Part shown: positions 31,477 to 42,099 of the stretch, piece after piece
Layout of the letters: the number at the start of each line of letters is the position of its first letter
How positions within the stretch are numbered: position 1 is the first letter of the stretch
Source: an uncultured Ilyobacter sp.
Lineage (GTDB): Bacteria > Fusobacteriota > Fusobacteriia > Fusobacteriales > Fusobacteriaceae
Reading direction: 5' to 3'
Length of the DNA: 64,000 nt
NCBI RefSeq assembly: GCF_963668085.1
Contig: NZ_OY764059.1
Location: 1,984,001-2,048,000, forward strand
Program-made: the position numbers and the translations under genes
The notes under the pieces: generated by a model
Seen by the model: the letters and a program-made list of their open reading frames with translations, nothing else
The model's database searches: none
Told to the model about the DNA's origin: nothing

Positions 31477-32889
31477 CTACTTTACAACTATAACTTTAAA
31501 TGAGTTTGTAGTTCCCACCTTGAATACTTCTTCTCCGCAAGTCGCTACAATTATATCTCCACTTTTTGCAAGTCCTTTAGCTACTGCCTCTTCTTCTACT
31601 ACTGCATAGAATTCGTCTAAAGTCATTACATTCTTTCCAACAAAAGACTCTACTCCTCTTGAAAGAGCAAGCTGATTCGCAGCCTTTGAGTTGTTTGTAA
31701 GAGCCAGTATATGAGCAGTCGGGAAATATTTTCTAAGGGCTCTTGCCGATCTTCCACTCTGAGTTCCTACAGCTATAAGTTTTGCATTTAGTACCTCTGC
31801 CGCGTCTACAGTTCCCTTTGCTACGGCCTCTGTTATGCTTATCTCTCCTTCGAAGTCCATGTCATATGCAGGGATCATTGAGTCTGTTTTTTCAGCTATC
31901 TGCGCCATTATCTCTACCGCTTCTACAGGGTATTTACCTTTGGCTGTTTCTCCAGAAAGCATTACTGCATCTGTACCGTCGATTATTGCATTGGCTACGT
32001 CTCCAGCCTCTGCTCTTGTAGGTCTTGGGTTTTTGATCATAGAATCTAGCATCTGAGTTGCAGTTATTACCATTTTCCCGATCTCGTTACACTTATCTAT
32101 CATCATTTTCTGAGCAAATGGAACTTCCTCCACTGGAATTTCTACCCCTAGATCTCCTCTGGCAACCATTATTCCGTCAGATAATTCTAAGATCTCGTCA
32201 AAATTGTCCACACCCTCTTGATTTTCTATTTTAGAGATTATTTTTATGTCCTCTCCGCCATTTTCATCTAGGACTCTTCTCACTTCTCTTACGTCATCTG
32301 CTTTTCTGATGAAAGATGCAGCTACGAAATCCACTTTTTGATCACAACCAAATTTAAGGTCGCCTTTATCTTTTTCAGAAAGAGCAGGAAGTTGAACAGA
32401 TGTTCCAGGAAGGTTTATTCCTTTATTCTCTCCAAGTTCTCCTGTGTTGTTTACAAGACACTTAACTTCCTCGTCTGATACTGATTTTACAGTAAGTTCT
32501 ATAAGACCGTCATCTACAAGTACTGTATCCCCTTCTTTAAGGTCTTTAGCGATTCCTTCATAAGTAACTGCAACAATGTTTTTATTACCTACAACACTTT
32601 TATCAGTTGTAATTGTAAATTCTTGTCCTGCTTCAAGAGTTACGTCTTTTCCGTCTTCTAACTTTATAGTTCTGATCTCAGGCCCTTTAGTATCTAAAAG
32701 AATAGCCACTCTAGCTCCTGTTTCTTGATTTACTTCTCTCATAGTCTTGATTCTTTCACCATGCTCTTCATAGTTTCCATGGGAAAAATTAAGTCTCATA
32801 ACGTTCATACCTGCATTAACAAGATTTGTAAGCATCTCTTTACTTTCTGATTTAGGACCTATCGTACATACTATTTTCGTTTTCTTCAC
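31477..32889 (-). CDS. pyk: Pyruvate kinase
   Basis: This enzyme makes pyruvate and ATP from phosphoenolpyruvate, the last step of glycolysis. The 470-residue length matches PykF-type enzymes without the extra C-terminal domain. Seen are [23 protein letters not shown], the catalytic-lysine signature [14 protein letters not shown], and [12 protein letters not shown]. The start is GTG with AAGGGGG 8-9 bases upstream. It is monocistronic, next to eno, which is transcribed separately. Confidence 0.96.
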   Translation of the reverse strand: MKKTKIVCTIGPKSESKEMLTNLVNAGMNVMRLNFSHGNYEEHGERIKTMREVNQETGARVAILLDTKGPEIRTIKLEDGKDVTLEAGQEFTITTDKSVVGNKNIVAVTYEGIAKDLKEGDTVLVDDGLIELTVKSVSDEEVKCLVNNTGELGENKGINLPGTSVQLPALSEKDKGDLKFGCDQKVDFVAASFIRKADDVREVRRVLDENGGEDIKIISKIENQEGVDNFDEILELSDGIMVARGDLGVEIPVEEVPFAQKMMIDKCNEIGKMVITATQMLDSMIKNPRPTRAEAGDVANAIIDGTDAVMLSGETAKGKYPVEAVEIMAQIAEKTDSMIPAYDMDFEGEISITEAVAKGTVDAAEVLNAKLIAVGTQSGRSARALRKYFPTAHILALTNNSKAANQLALSRGVESFVGKNVMTLDEFYAVVEEEAVAKGLAKSGDIIVATCGEEVFKVGTTNSFKVIVVK

Positions 32890-33034
32890 TTAGTGTTCCC
32901 CCTTAATATTTTTCAAAATCTGACATTCCAACTTCCAAAATTTTCCCTAGTTAAGATATAGACTGTATTTTTAAAAATCAAATTGATTTTTTAAACTCGC
33001 TTTTAACTTAATCACTTATTCCAGTGTACATTAA

Positions 33035-33063
33035 ATTTTATCCTTTTATACTTTTAAAGTCAA
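33035..33063 (-). promoter_or_regulatory. Promoter of pyk
   Basis: TTGACT (33058-33063) and TAAAAT (33035-33040) are 17 bases apart on the minus strand, giving a long AT-rich leader of about 140 bases. The gap 32890-33257 otherwise holds only the eno terminator. Confidence 0.72.
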
Positions 33064-33222
33064 GAAACGTATCGAGTGATATTTAAACTTTACGAGATCA
33101 AAAAAAGACCTTTATTTTCATTTTAAGATCTTTTGTTTCATATAACTTCATTTATTAATCCAATCATTAACCATAGCTAACATCAAAATTTTTATCTTTT
33201 TTATTCTTAATTGCCTGACATT

Positions 33223-33249
33223 AAAAAAAGGCCGCCAATTAAGGCAGCC
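33223..33249 (-). terminator. Intrinsic terminator of eno
   Basis: GGCTGCC pairs with GGCGGCC (one G-U) around TTAATT, followed by seven T on the minus strand. Confidence 0.87.
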
Positions 33250-33257
33250 TCTAGTTA

Positions 33258-34633
<1,376 letters not shown>

Positions 34634-34731
34634 GACAGGGCTTTGTTCTATTTTTAATCATATGTTACTCATTAATGACCCAAAATATTTTTATGTGTCA
34701 TTTTGAATTTTAAAGTTCTGTTACAGTGCTA

Positions 34732-35508
34732 TTAATCCCTGTCTAATATCCCTCCAAGAATTCCACCTGCCACAGCTCCACTTAGGAGAGTTCCTCCAGA
34801 ACCACCTCTTTCTCTAGAGCTCCCCATATTGGCATAAAGTCTCTCAGCGAGTTTGGATATAGGCATACTCTGAATATAAACTCTGCCAGGCCCCTCAAGG
34901 GTTGCTAGAAAAAGCCCTTCTTTTCCAAAAAGTGCGTTTTTAAATCCGCCTACAAATCTTATATCATAATCTACACTCCTTTCAAATCCAACTATACATC
35001 CGGTATCAACACGGAGAGCTTCCCCAGCTTTGAGATCTTTCTCTATGATGGACCCTCCTGCATGGACAAATGCCATACCATCTCCCTTGAGCCTCTGGAG
35101 TATGAAACCCTCCCCGCCAAAAAACCCGGCTCCCAATTTTTTTGTAAAAGCCACATCTATGTCTATGCCGTTAGCTGCACATAAAAATGAATCTTTCTGA
35201 CACATAAACTCTCCGTTAAACTTATTTAAATCCAGAGGAATTATCTGCCCCGGGTAGGGAGCACTGAACCCTACTGACTTTTTTGATTTTCCATTATTTT
35301 TAAATGTTGTTATAAAAAAACTTTCTCCTGTTATCATTCTTTTGAAGCCTCCAAAAAGACCCCCTCCGGCTCCAGTCTGCATCTCTATTTGAGATTCCAT
35401 ATAAGTCATGGCACCAGCCTCAGCCCTTACTCCCTCTCCGGGATCCAGTTCTATCTCTACAAGCTGCATATCATGTCCAAAAATTTTGTAGTCTATAACA
35501 TCTGCCAT
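34732..35508 (-). CDS. AIM24/TIGR00266 family protein
   Basis: The 258-residue protein is glycine-rich, with TGAGGGLFGGFKRMITGESFF and GAGFFGGEGFILQRLKGDG, the paired beta-sandwich repeats of the TIGR00266/AIM24 family. Its molecular function is unknown. The C-terminus is a Gly/Ser-rich tail (SRERGGSGGTLLSGAVAGG). The frame starts at 35523, but GGAGG lies inside that extension and 8 bases before the ATG at 35506-35508, which is used. It is monocistronic. Confidence 0.85.
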   Translation of the reverse strand: MADVIDYKIFGHDMQLVEIELDPGEGVRAEAGAMTYMESQIEMQTGAGGGLFGGFKRMITGESFFITTFKNNGKSKKSVGFSAPYPGQIIPLDLNKFNGEFMCQKDSFLCAANGIDIDVAFTKKLGAGFFGGEGFILQRLKGDGMAFVHAGGSIIEKDLKAGEALRVDTGCIVGFERSVDYDIRFVGGFKNALFGKEGLFLATLEGPGRVYIQSMPISKLAERLYANMGSSRERGGSGGTLLSGAVAGGILGGILDRD

Positions 35509-35598
35509 TACTTTTACCTCCATTATTTTGTTTTACACCTAATCTTACACCAAAAATTATACAATTCTCAAGAAAAATAATTTTATAATTTAAAATAC

Positions 35599-35627
35599 AA
35601 AAACAGGCCTGCTAAATAGCAGACCTG
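35599..35627 (-). terminator. Intrinsic terminator of the PpiD-like gene
   Basis: CAGGTCTGCTA and TAGCAGGCCTG pair (35604-35627, one G-U), followed by TTTTTG on the minus strand. Confidence 0.85.
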
Positions 35628-35632
35628 AATAA

Positions 35633-37360
35633 TTATTTTTCAATTATTTTTTTCAGTTCTTCTTGGGATTCAATATTCAGAAAATCATACTTAACTCTGT
35701 CCTTGACTTCGTCAAAGGCAGCTTTTTTGTATTTCACTTCTTTTATCTTTTGGAATACATAGATCTCCCCTTGAGATTCTACAAACTGAAATTTATTAAG
35801 TTCACTCTTAAATATATCATTGGCAAGTTCAATTTTGTATCCTAGCTCTGGAATGTATCCGCCTTCTGTTATTCCAGTATAGACTTTACTAGATGCTATA
35901 TTTTTTCCGCCCTTAGATACTTCTTCAAATGTCAGCTCTTTATTTTGAAGTTTTTCAACTACCGATAAAGCTTCATCTTTTACAAGTTTTTTAGTATCCT
36001 CAGATATTTTGTCAGTAATAAGTATATGTCTAGCTTTTGCCTTAGACTCTTCTTTTTCTTCTACGTAAATAATATGGTGTCCAAATTGTGTTTCGACTAT
36101 TTCAGGATAAACCTTTCCAGCTTCTCCTTCAAATACAGCATCTTCAAAAGATTTTACCATCTGACCTTTTTCAAACCATCCTAGGTCTCCACCTTTTGGT
36201 CCAGAAGGTCCATCTGAATATTTTATAGCAAGATCCTCAAAGTTTTCAGGAGTTGCTTCCTTTAGTATCCCTTTGGCTTTTTCCAAGGCTATCTCTTTAT
36301 CTTTTTCTGAAACTTCAGCCTTGAACTCTACAATATTTGCATCAGCACTTGCCGCAGTATCATAAGCCAGCTTATTTTTTTCAAAGAAGTTTTTTAGCTC
36401 ACTATCACTTACCTTATAAGACTCTTTTATCTCTTTTTCAAGTTTTGTTCTAAGTCCGTAGAGCTTGTCTGTTGTAGAGAGGTTTTCCTCTACAGAGATT
36501 CCTCTAGTTATTGCTTCTTTCGCTATCTTTATATCAGCTTCAAAAGATTTTTTTGTCATCTCTTCTGCCTGGTCGATCTCTCCCCCTGTAGCAAATAAAT
36601 TTCTGATAGTTCTGTTAGCCATATCGACATTAGTTATTACGAATCCATCTTTTTCAAGGGCAGGTTGCTCTAAGTATTTCACATACTCTTCTTCTACAGC
36701 CTCTAATTTCATATTTTCTTTTTCTTCATGTAAAAGAGCAGAGTATTTTTCTATGCCTTTTTTCTCTTTCAGTTGAGCCTCTAGCTCCGGTTTAACCTCT
36801 TCGTAAGTTTTTCCAAGATATAGTCCATACTTATTTTCCTCGTATTCCTCTTTTAACTCATCTTCACTAGGGTTATATTGTTCTTTTATAGTTTCGATAG
36901 TTTTTTCCAAAAGCATTCCCTCTTCAATCTCTTTTTTGAGAGTTGTTTTTGTGTATCCCTGTATTTGAAGCATTCTTTTAAATTGTTCCTTATCATTTAT
37001 AGAGTTTACAATCTTGTCATATTCAGCATTTATATCTTTTTTAGGAACTTTTACCTTGAGCTTCTTTGCTATCTGCATCGTCAGTTCCTTTTCGATCACC
37101 TGATTAAAGGCAATTAGGTTGCTTAGTTCCTTGTCTAGGTTCGTGCCGAAGTATTGCTGATAAACTCCAGATAGATTCGTCATAGTTCTTTCTACTTTTA
37201 AGGTCTGTACCTTTTCTCCGTTGATTTTAAATGCATAACTCTGATTTCCCATTCCCATTCTTATATTTGATATGATAACCGTTAGCATAGATACAAAAAA
37301 AGCTATAGTTATCACCCAAATAATAGGCTTCATGTTTTTCCTGAATTTTCTGACAGCCAT
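35633..37360 (-). CDS. PpiD/SurA-like peptidyl-prolyl isomerase, membrane anchored
   Basis: This 575-residue protein has an uncleaved N-terminal membrane anchor (about residues 12-31, IIWVITIAFFVSMLTVII) and a SurA-type chaperone region. A parvulin domain near residues 310-430 shows KYSDGPSGPKGGDLGWFEKGQMVKSFE and TQFGHHIIYVEE. A second, partial parvulin-like start (KARHILITDK) follows. It probably helps fold exported and outer-membrane proteins on the outer face of the inner membrane. GGGGG precedes the ATG. Confidence 0.86.
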   Translation of the reverse strand: MAVRKFRKNMKPIIWVITIAFFVSMLTVIISNIRMGMGNQSYAFKINGEKVQTLKVERTMTNLSGVYQQYFGTNLDKELSNLIAFNQVIEKELTMQIAKKLKVKVPKKDINAEYDKIVNSINDKEQFKRMLQIQGYTKTTLKKEIEEGMLLEKTIETIKEQYNPSEDELKEEYEENKYGLYLGKTYEEVKPELEAQLKEKKGIEKYSALLHEEKENMKLEAVEEEYVKYLEQPALEKDGFVITNVDMANRTIRNLFATGGEIDQAEEMTKKSFEADIKIAKEAITRGISVEENLSTTDKLYGLRTKLEKEIKESYKVSDSELKNFFEKNKLAYDTAASADANIVEFKAEVSEKDKEIALEKAKGILKEATPENFEDLAIKYSDGPSGPKGGDLGWFEKGQMVKSFEDAVFEGEAGKVYPEIVETQFGHHIIYVEEKEESKAKARHILITDKISEDTKKLVKDEALSVVEKLQNKELTFEEVSKGGKNIASSKVYTGITEGGYIPELGYKIELANDIFKSELNKFQFVESQGEIYVFQKIKEVKYKKAAFDEVKDRVKYDFLNIESQEELKKIIEK

Positions 37361-37393
37361 TATGTCCCCCTTAGTATTTTTAATATTTCTTCA

Positions 37394-37422
37394 ATTATAG
37401 CAACTGATAATTCAATTTTCAA
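37394..37422 (-). promoter_or_regulatory. Promoter of the PpiD-like gene
   Basis: TTGAAA (37417-37422) and TATAAT (37394-37399) are 17 bases apart on the minus strand. Confidence 0.8.
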
Positions 37423-37432
37423 TCTATTTAAC

Positions 37433-37459
37433 AAAAAAAGGCCTCAAAGGCCTTTTTTT
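37433..37459 (-). terminator. Intrinsic terminator of the NtrC-like gene
   Basis: AAAAAAAGGCCT and AGGCCTTTTTTT flank a 3-base loop; symmetric, so it may also act on the other strand. Confidence 0.85.
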
Positions 37460-37478
37460 CACCAATTAAAAATCTTTA

Positions 37479-38867
37479 TTATGCTTTTTGGTCAAGATTA
37501 TATTTTCTTATTTTCTCATACAAAGTTGTTCTTCCTATTCCAAGAAGTTTTGCAGTTTCCTGCTTATTCCATCTAGTCTTTTGCAGAGCAGTTGCTATTA
37601 CTACCTTCTCAACTTCGGCTAGATCGTATATCTCCTGTTCAAGGATATCCTTTAGAGGACCTACACCTATTACGGTTTTATTTTCTAAAGTATCTGATTT
37701 CATCTTTATTTCCAGAGGAAGGTCTTCTACACTTATTGCCTTGGTATTAGAGAGGATTACCATTCTTTCAACTATATTTTTAAGTTCTCTGATATTTCCA
37801 GGATAAGAATACTCCATTAGGTATTTCATCGCTTCTCCTGAAATTACAGGCATCTCTCTGTGAAGTTCGAGGATTATCTTGTTTAGGAAATAGTTTGCCA
37901 GTAGAGGTATATCTTCCCTTCTGTCTCTTAGAGGTGGTACCTCAATTGGAAATGCTGACAATCTATGATAAAGATCACTTCTGAATTTACCTTTTTCAGT
38001 TTCCTCTTTGAGGTTTTTATTTGTAGATACTATAAATCTAACATCCACTCTTCTTGATTTATTTCCACCAACTCTTCTAAATTCACCATACTCTATGACT
38101 CTAAGAAGTTTTGCCTGGGACTTAAGATCCATAGCAGATATCTCGTCTAAAAATACCGTTCCCTTATCAGTTTCTTCTAAAATTCCCCTTTTACTGGAAG
38201 AGGCCCCTGGGAAGGCTCCTCTTTCATAACCAAAAAGTTCTGATTCTATAGATTCAGAAGGCAGGGAAGCACAGTTTATTATTATAAAGTTATTTCTTCT
38301 TCTGTCACTTTTCTTAAATATCTCTTTTGCTATAAGCTCTTTACCTACTCCGTTTTCTCCGCTTATAAGAACAGTAAGGTCACTTTCAGCGACTCTCTCC
38401 ACAAGATTTTTTACCTCTTTTATCTTCAGAGTCTGACCGACTATCTCATTTGCCTCTTCTACATAAGAAAGCTTTTCTTCTAATTTTCTTTTTTCTTTAA
38501 GAAGTTCTAAGTTTTTCAGAGCCGGGATTATTATCCTATTCATTTCTTTAAGATTTACAGGCTTCAGCAGATAATTATAAACATCTGCACTTTTAAGTTC
38601 ATTTATTATATCCTCTTTTTCTTCGTCTATAAGACCTACTGTAACAAAATCCTTACCTATTCCGCCAAGTTTTCTTTTTACTTCTGCGAAGCTAAACCAT
38701 GTCATATATTCATCTAGCAGTACGATGTCAAAATCACTCTCTCTAAGCATGTCTAGCCCATCTAAAAAGTTATTAAATGTTATTACCTCATATTCTTCAG
38801 AAAGTTCTTTTCTTATTTGCTTAAGAGTTTCTTTTCTCTCTGAAATTGCCAAAATTGACTTTTTCAT
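37479..38867 (-). CDS. NtrC-family sigma54 activator-like regulator with altered GAFTGA motif
   Basis: The 462-residue protein has three domains: receiver (1-118), AAA+ (about 142-375) and a C-terminal Fis-type helix-turn-helix (WNKQETAKLLGIGRTTLYEKIRKY). Walker A is GENGVGKE at 170-177 and Walker B is GTVFLDEI. The sigma54-contacting loop, normally GAFTGA, reads GAFPGA (217-222; codon CCA at 38208-38210). The receiver keeps Asp52 and Lys102. It lacks the usual acidic pair (ISERKE in place of VDDE) and the conserved Thr. It may therefore not be phosphorylated normally or may not activate sigma54 in the usual way. Targets are unknown. Confidence 0.85.
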   Translation of the reverse strand: MKKSILAISERKETLKQIRKELSEEYEVITFNNFLDGLDMLRESDFDIVLLDEYMTWFSFAEVKRKLGGIGKDFVTVGLIDEEKEDIINELKSADVYNYLLKPVNLKEMNRIIIPALKNLELLKEKRKLEEKLSYVEEANEIVGQTLKIKEVKNLVERVAESDLTVLISGENGVGKELIAKEIFKKSDRRRNNFIIINCASLPSESIESELFGYERGAFPGASSSKRGILEETDKGTVFLDEISAMDLKSQAKLLRVIEYGEFRRVGGNKSRRVDVRFIVSTNKNLKEETEKGKFRSDLYHRLSAFPIEVPPLRDRREDIPLLANYFLNKIILELHREMPVISGEAMKYLMEYSYPGNIRELKNIVERMVILSNTKAISVEDLPLEIKMKSDTLENKTVIGVGPLKDILEQEIYDLAEVEKVVIATALQKTRWNKQETAKLLGIGRTTLYEKIRKYNLDQKA

Positions 38868-38935
38868 ATCTATTTTTCCTCCTGGTTTGTTCTAAAATAA
38901 AGCGTTCTATTTTCGCTTATTGTTTCTATATCTGT

Positions 38936-38964
38936 ATTATAATAGATATTCACAATTTCTTCAA
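38936..38964 (-). promoter_or_regulatory. Promoter of the NtrC-like gene
   Basis: TTGAAG (38959-38964) and TATAAT (38936-38941) are 17 bases apart on the minus strand, a sigma70-type promoter. Confidence 0.75.
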
Positions 38965-39077
38965 TACCATAAATAAAAAAATATATAAAAATAAAACAAA
39001 GAGTTTATTTTTTGGCTTTTATAAAATATCTGTGTACTCAATTTTTGGGGAGATTCATGTCCATTTTACGTATTTTA

Positions 39078-39383
39078 CTATTTCAGATATAAGTCTACAG
39101 AGCTAACAACTATTTTAAATGTAATATAATAATCCATAGTTTCTTTTTTTATTCTGAATTTTTCAACAAGTTTATAACAACGGTCCTTTTCTAAAACAGT
39201 GAATATAGCACTGTCTGTTCCAGGCCACACATGACTGTCCAAGTGTTTTTTACTTTTTTCCCAAGAACCCTTTAGTGATGGAAAAACTGTATATTCCTCT
39301 ATACCCTCCCCCACCAAAATTTCCACAAGCTCCTCCTCTAATGAAGAGTCGCATATTATTCTAAGCAATTTATACTCTTCCAC
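39078..39383 (-). CDS. Small PII-like transporter-associated protein
   Basis: The 101-residue protein resembles the PG0541-type family of small ferredoxin-like/PII-like proteins encoded beside RND efflux genes. It starts LLRIICDSSLEEELVEIL, has the SHVWPGTDSAIFTVLE core, and ends in a beta strand. It follows tolC by 29 bases, which supports the link. The start is GTG with GGGGAGG 8 bases upstream. No inner-membrane pump or adaptor gene lies next to it. I recognise the family only by memory of pattern, so treat the name as tentative. Confidence 0.6.
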   Translation of the reverse strand: MEEYKLLRIICDSSLEEELVEILVGEGIEEYTVFPSLKGSWEKSKKHLDSHVWPGTDSAIFTVLEKDRCYKLVEKFRIKKETMDYYITFKIVVSSVDLYLK

Positions 39384-39412
39384 CTCACATGCCTCCCCTC
39401 TGGTTTACACCT

Positions 39413-40675
39413 TTATTTAAGATATTCTTGATATTCTTCATAGGCTAGGTAATAGTCTAAACTCGCCTCTAGAAGTGATAGCTTCGCCTCTCTAAGGTCA
39501 CTTTCTATCTGTAGAAAATCTATGACACTCACCAGGCCATTTTCATACCTTCTTTTTTCCACACTATAATTTTCATATGAAGATTCCACAGCCGCCTGCT
39601 GTTCTTTTACTGTTTCTTTCAGCCTAACAAGTTCCGAGTAATTACTCCTTAAAGTTACCTCTATATCGTCTCTTGCTTTCATCTCAAGGTTTTTAGATTT
39701 TTCAGTTTCATTTTTATACCTGTTATATGCATTCAAATTCTGTCCAAATTCAAATAAGTTCATTGTAACAGTTATACCTGCATCCCACTGCCACTCTTCT
39801 GAAGCTCCGTCAAAATCACCCTCCTCACCTGTGTATCCAAGGGTAAAATCAACTTTTGGAAAAAATTCTGCCCTGGCCAGAGATTCATTGGCCTTTGTAA
39901 TTTCATAATCCAACCTTGCCATTTTCGAGTCCCTGTTATTTTCCCTCGCTAACTCTACGTCAGCCTCTATATCTATTCCCGATAAATCATAATTCACAGA
40001 ATCTATAGGCCGAAGTTCTAGTTCCCTCCTTCTATCAATTCCTATTTCATTTTTCAGTTCCAACTGTGTGATCTCTGTAATATTTTTCACTCTTATAATA
40101 TTTGTCCTGATATTCCTGACTCTAGTGGCAAATGGAAGCACATCTGCCTTTGAAAAAAGCCTTAGCTCGTATTTTCTCTGGGCTTTTTTATACTGCCCTT
40201 CTACATCTTTCAGTGAGGCCTGATATACCTCTAGCTCATTTTGAAATTTCAGTATATTTAGATATTTTTCTATAATCAGAAGCCTCAGCTCACTTCTGGA
40301 TTTTAAAAATTCATAGTCTGAAAGTTCTCTTATTTTTTTTGCCGCCACTATCCCGGCACCGATTAATCCTCCCCTATACAATGGTTGTATAAGCTCTATT
40401 CTGTTATAATAGTTTTCATCTCTATCCAAGTTGTCTCCATAGATATTTTCCTCGTTTTTATCGTAGAGACCGGTGTAACTTATTTTCGGAAGTGCCTCTT
40501 TGTATGCCTCCCTTACTTGAAGCTCTGAGTTTTCCAAATCAATATCTGCATTTTTTATAGTATAGCTGTTGGATAGAGCTCTTTCTATACACTGGTTTAA
40601 GTTAAGGGTAATTGCTTCACCAGATACATATACAGATAAAGAGATTATCAGCGTCACAATTAGAATTTTTTTCAT
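39413..40675 (-). CDS. tolC: TolC-like outer membrane efflux protein
   Basis: The 420-residue protein has a signal peptide (about 1-19, MKKILIVTLIISLSVYVSG). It has two tandem OEP domains rich in long helices, each starting with a pattern such as LNLNQCIERALSNSYTIKNADIDLENSELQVREA. This is the trimeric outer-membrane channel of type I secretion and RND/ABC efflux. GAGGAGAG stands 7-8 bases before the ATG. It is upstream of the PII-like gene and downstream of a tetR gene across a convergent pair. Partner pump genes are not in the window. Confidence 0.88.
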   Translation of the reverse strand: MKKILIVTLIISLSVYVSGEAITLNLNQCIERALSNSYTIKNADIDLENSELQVREAYKEALPKISYTGLYDKNEENIYGDNLDRDENYYNRIELIQPLYRGGLIGAGIVAAKKIRELSDYEFLKSRSELRLLIIEKYLNILKFQNELEVYQASLKDVEGQYKKAQRKYELRLFSKADVLPFATRVRNIRTNIIRVKNITEITQLELKNEIGIDRRRELELRPIDSVNYDLSGIDIEADVELARENNRDSKMARLDYEITKANESLARAEFFPKVDFTLGYTGEEGDFDGASEEWQWDAGITVTMNLFEFGQNLNAYNRYKNETEKSKNLEMKARDDIEVTLRSNYSELVRLKETVKEQQAAVESSYENYSVEKRRYENGLVSVIDFLQIESDLREAKLSLLEASLDYYLAYEEYQEYLK

Positions 40676-40862
40676 CTCTATCTCTCCTCACATTAAAATT
40701 AGAACATGCTACAAATTAATTTACCACCTCATTCAAAAACTTCTTTTTAAAATTTTTAATTAAATTTTTCCCATCTTTTGTAAAAAAAAATATACACAAT
40801 GGTTCTTAACCGACAAAATTTATGATACAATATTATAAAATCAAATCTAAAGGAGTGGAATC

Positions 40863-41201
40863 ATGGATAAAAAATACAGAATGATAGAAACAAATGAAAT
40901 GGGAGAAGAGATTCACATAGAATATCCTGATGCCTTTATAGTAGAACAATTTACACCTCTTATAGAGAGAATAGAAGCAAACAAACCTAAATTACTAGAG
41001 CCTTTAAAAAAACTAAAAACTGAAATAGGAGAAGACAATTTTGAAAAATATTTCAACACTCTTCTTGATATTAAAAAATTTGAAAATCAGATGATGATAA
41101 CAACAGACAGAAATATAAACAGAAGTATCATCACAAGACAGTTCATGGATCATATTCACAGATGCTTTGAGGTTGATTCTGTGAGAATAGTGGTTCAGTA
41201 G
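40863..41201 (+). CDS. Hypothetical protein, weakly DnaA domain I-like
   Basis: The 112-residue cytoplasmic protein is not confidently recognised. Its second half (LKKLKTEIGEDNFEKYFNTL, then NQMMITTDRNINRSIITRQFMDHI, then VDSVRIV) follows the helix-strand-helix order of the DnaA N-terminal interaction domain. That similarity is weak and seen only by eye. AAAGGAG lies about 8 bases before the ATG. It is a lone plus-strand gene divergent from tolC and convergent with tetR, sharing a terminator with tetR. Confidence 0.65.
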   Translation: MDKKYRMIETNEMGEEIHIEYPDAFIVEQFTPLIERIEANKPKLLEPLKKLKTEIGEDNFEKYFNTLLDIKKFENQMMITTDRNINRSIITRQFMDHIHRCFEVDSVRIVVQ

Positions 41202-41280
41202 CAGAGGTTAATGGTATATAATCCTCAACTTTATTTTCTTTAGTTTAAAAATTAGCCTTGTTTTAAATGAAAAATACTTA

Positions 41281-41320
41281 AGACTAAAAAAAACCGGAAA
41301 AATCCGGTTTTTTTTAGTCT
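41281..41320. terminator. Bidirectional terminator between the hypothetical gene and tetR
   Basis: AGACTAAAAAAAACCGGA pairs perfectly with its complement around AAAA (18 base pairs), with A/T runs in the outer stem on both strands between convergent genes. Confidence 0.88.
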
Positions 41321-41973
41321 TATTTCAAGAAACCACCGATTGTTACCTGTTCCATCAACTCGGTTATCTCATCTAATTTAAACATTTTTATATTTTTTTT
41401 GAGCTCTTCTCTGGACTTTAGTTTTGTTTCACCAAAATACTCCTCACCTGTGAGAAAAGTATATATAAAGACCCTCAGATGATTTGACAAACCCCGTGCA
41501 GAGAGTTTTATCTTCCCCTGCAGAGATTCTTGCAGCTCTTTCTTGTGCATCTCAAGAAGTCTCTCAAAATACTTGGTGGATGTATAGCATAGATTATACT
41601 TTAACGCCTTTATCTCTTCAGTGTCTTTTGTATTATTTGAATATAAAACTTTCAATCTGTAAAGAGACATATCCGGTGCTTCAAAGCAATCTTTTAGATA
41701 CTCCCTGCATATATATCTGTACTTTTTTTTCAGTGATAGATCTAGACCAAGGATTTTATCAAACTTTTCCCGCCTCTCTCTCACATCTAGGTTTAATATG
41801 TGTACAAAAATTTCTTCTTTGGATTTAAAATAATTATAAAAAGTGCCCTTAGAAATGCTGCCTGACTTGGCTATATCTTCAATTGTTGTGGAAGTGTAAC
41901 CTTGCGTAACAAAGGTTTTTCTTGCTGCCTCTACTATAAGATCTCTTTTGACTCCATTTTCAACAGTTTCCAT
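41320..41973 (-). CDS. TetR/AcrR-family transcriptional regulator
   Basis: The 217-residue protein has the TetR DNA-binding helix-turn-helix at about residues 20-60 (TTIEDIAKSGSISKGTFYNYFKSKEEIF). A divergent all-helical ligand-binding domain follows. Position near tolC suggests control of an efflux system. GGGAG lies 7 bases before the ATG. An inverted repeat between its own -35 and -10 suggests it represses itself. Confidence 0.88.
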   Translation of the reverse strand: METVENGVKRDLIVEAARKTFVTQGYTSTTIEDIAKSGSISKGTFYNYFKSKEEIFVHILNLDVRERREKFDKILGLDLSLKKKYRYICREYLKDCFEAPDMSLYRLKVLYSNNTKDTEEIKALKYNLCYTSTKYFERLLEMHKKELQESLQGKIKLSARGLSNHLRVFIYTFLTGEEYFGETKLKSREELKKNIKMFKLDEITELMEQVTIGGFLK

Positions 41974-42017
41974 AGCAATCTCCCTTTTGCATTAAATAAA
42001 ATTTCTTGTCCAATATT

Positions 42018-42046
42018 AATATACCATTAAATTTTTTTAATGTAAA
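42018..42046 (-). promoter_or_regulatory. tetR promoter with operator-like inverted repeat
   Basis: TTTACA (42041-42046) and TATATT (42018-42023) are 17 bases apart on the minus strand. CATTAAA and TTTAATG (42025-42042) form an inverted repeat lying between them, the classic place for TetR autorepression. Confidence 0.62.
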
Positions 42047-42099
42047 GTAGCCGCCAATACATTAAAAGACTATTTCTTAAGGACTATTCAGGGACTAAA

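Noticed and set aside
32890-33034. Leader peptide or attenuator before pyk
   Set aside because: Only a weak AT stem (AAAATCA/TGATTTT) without a proper loop and T-run, and no coding frame with a biased codon run.
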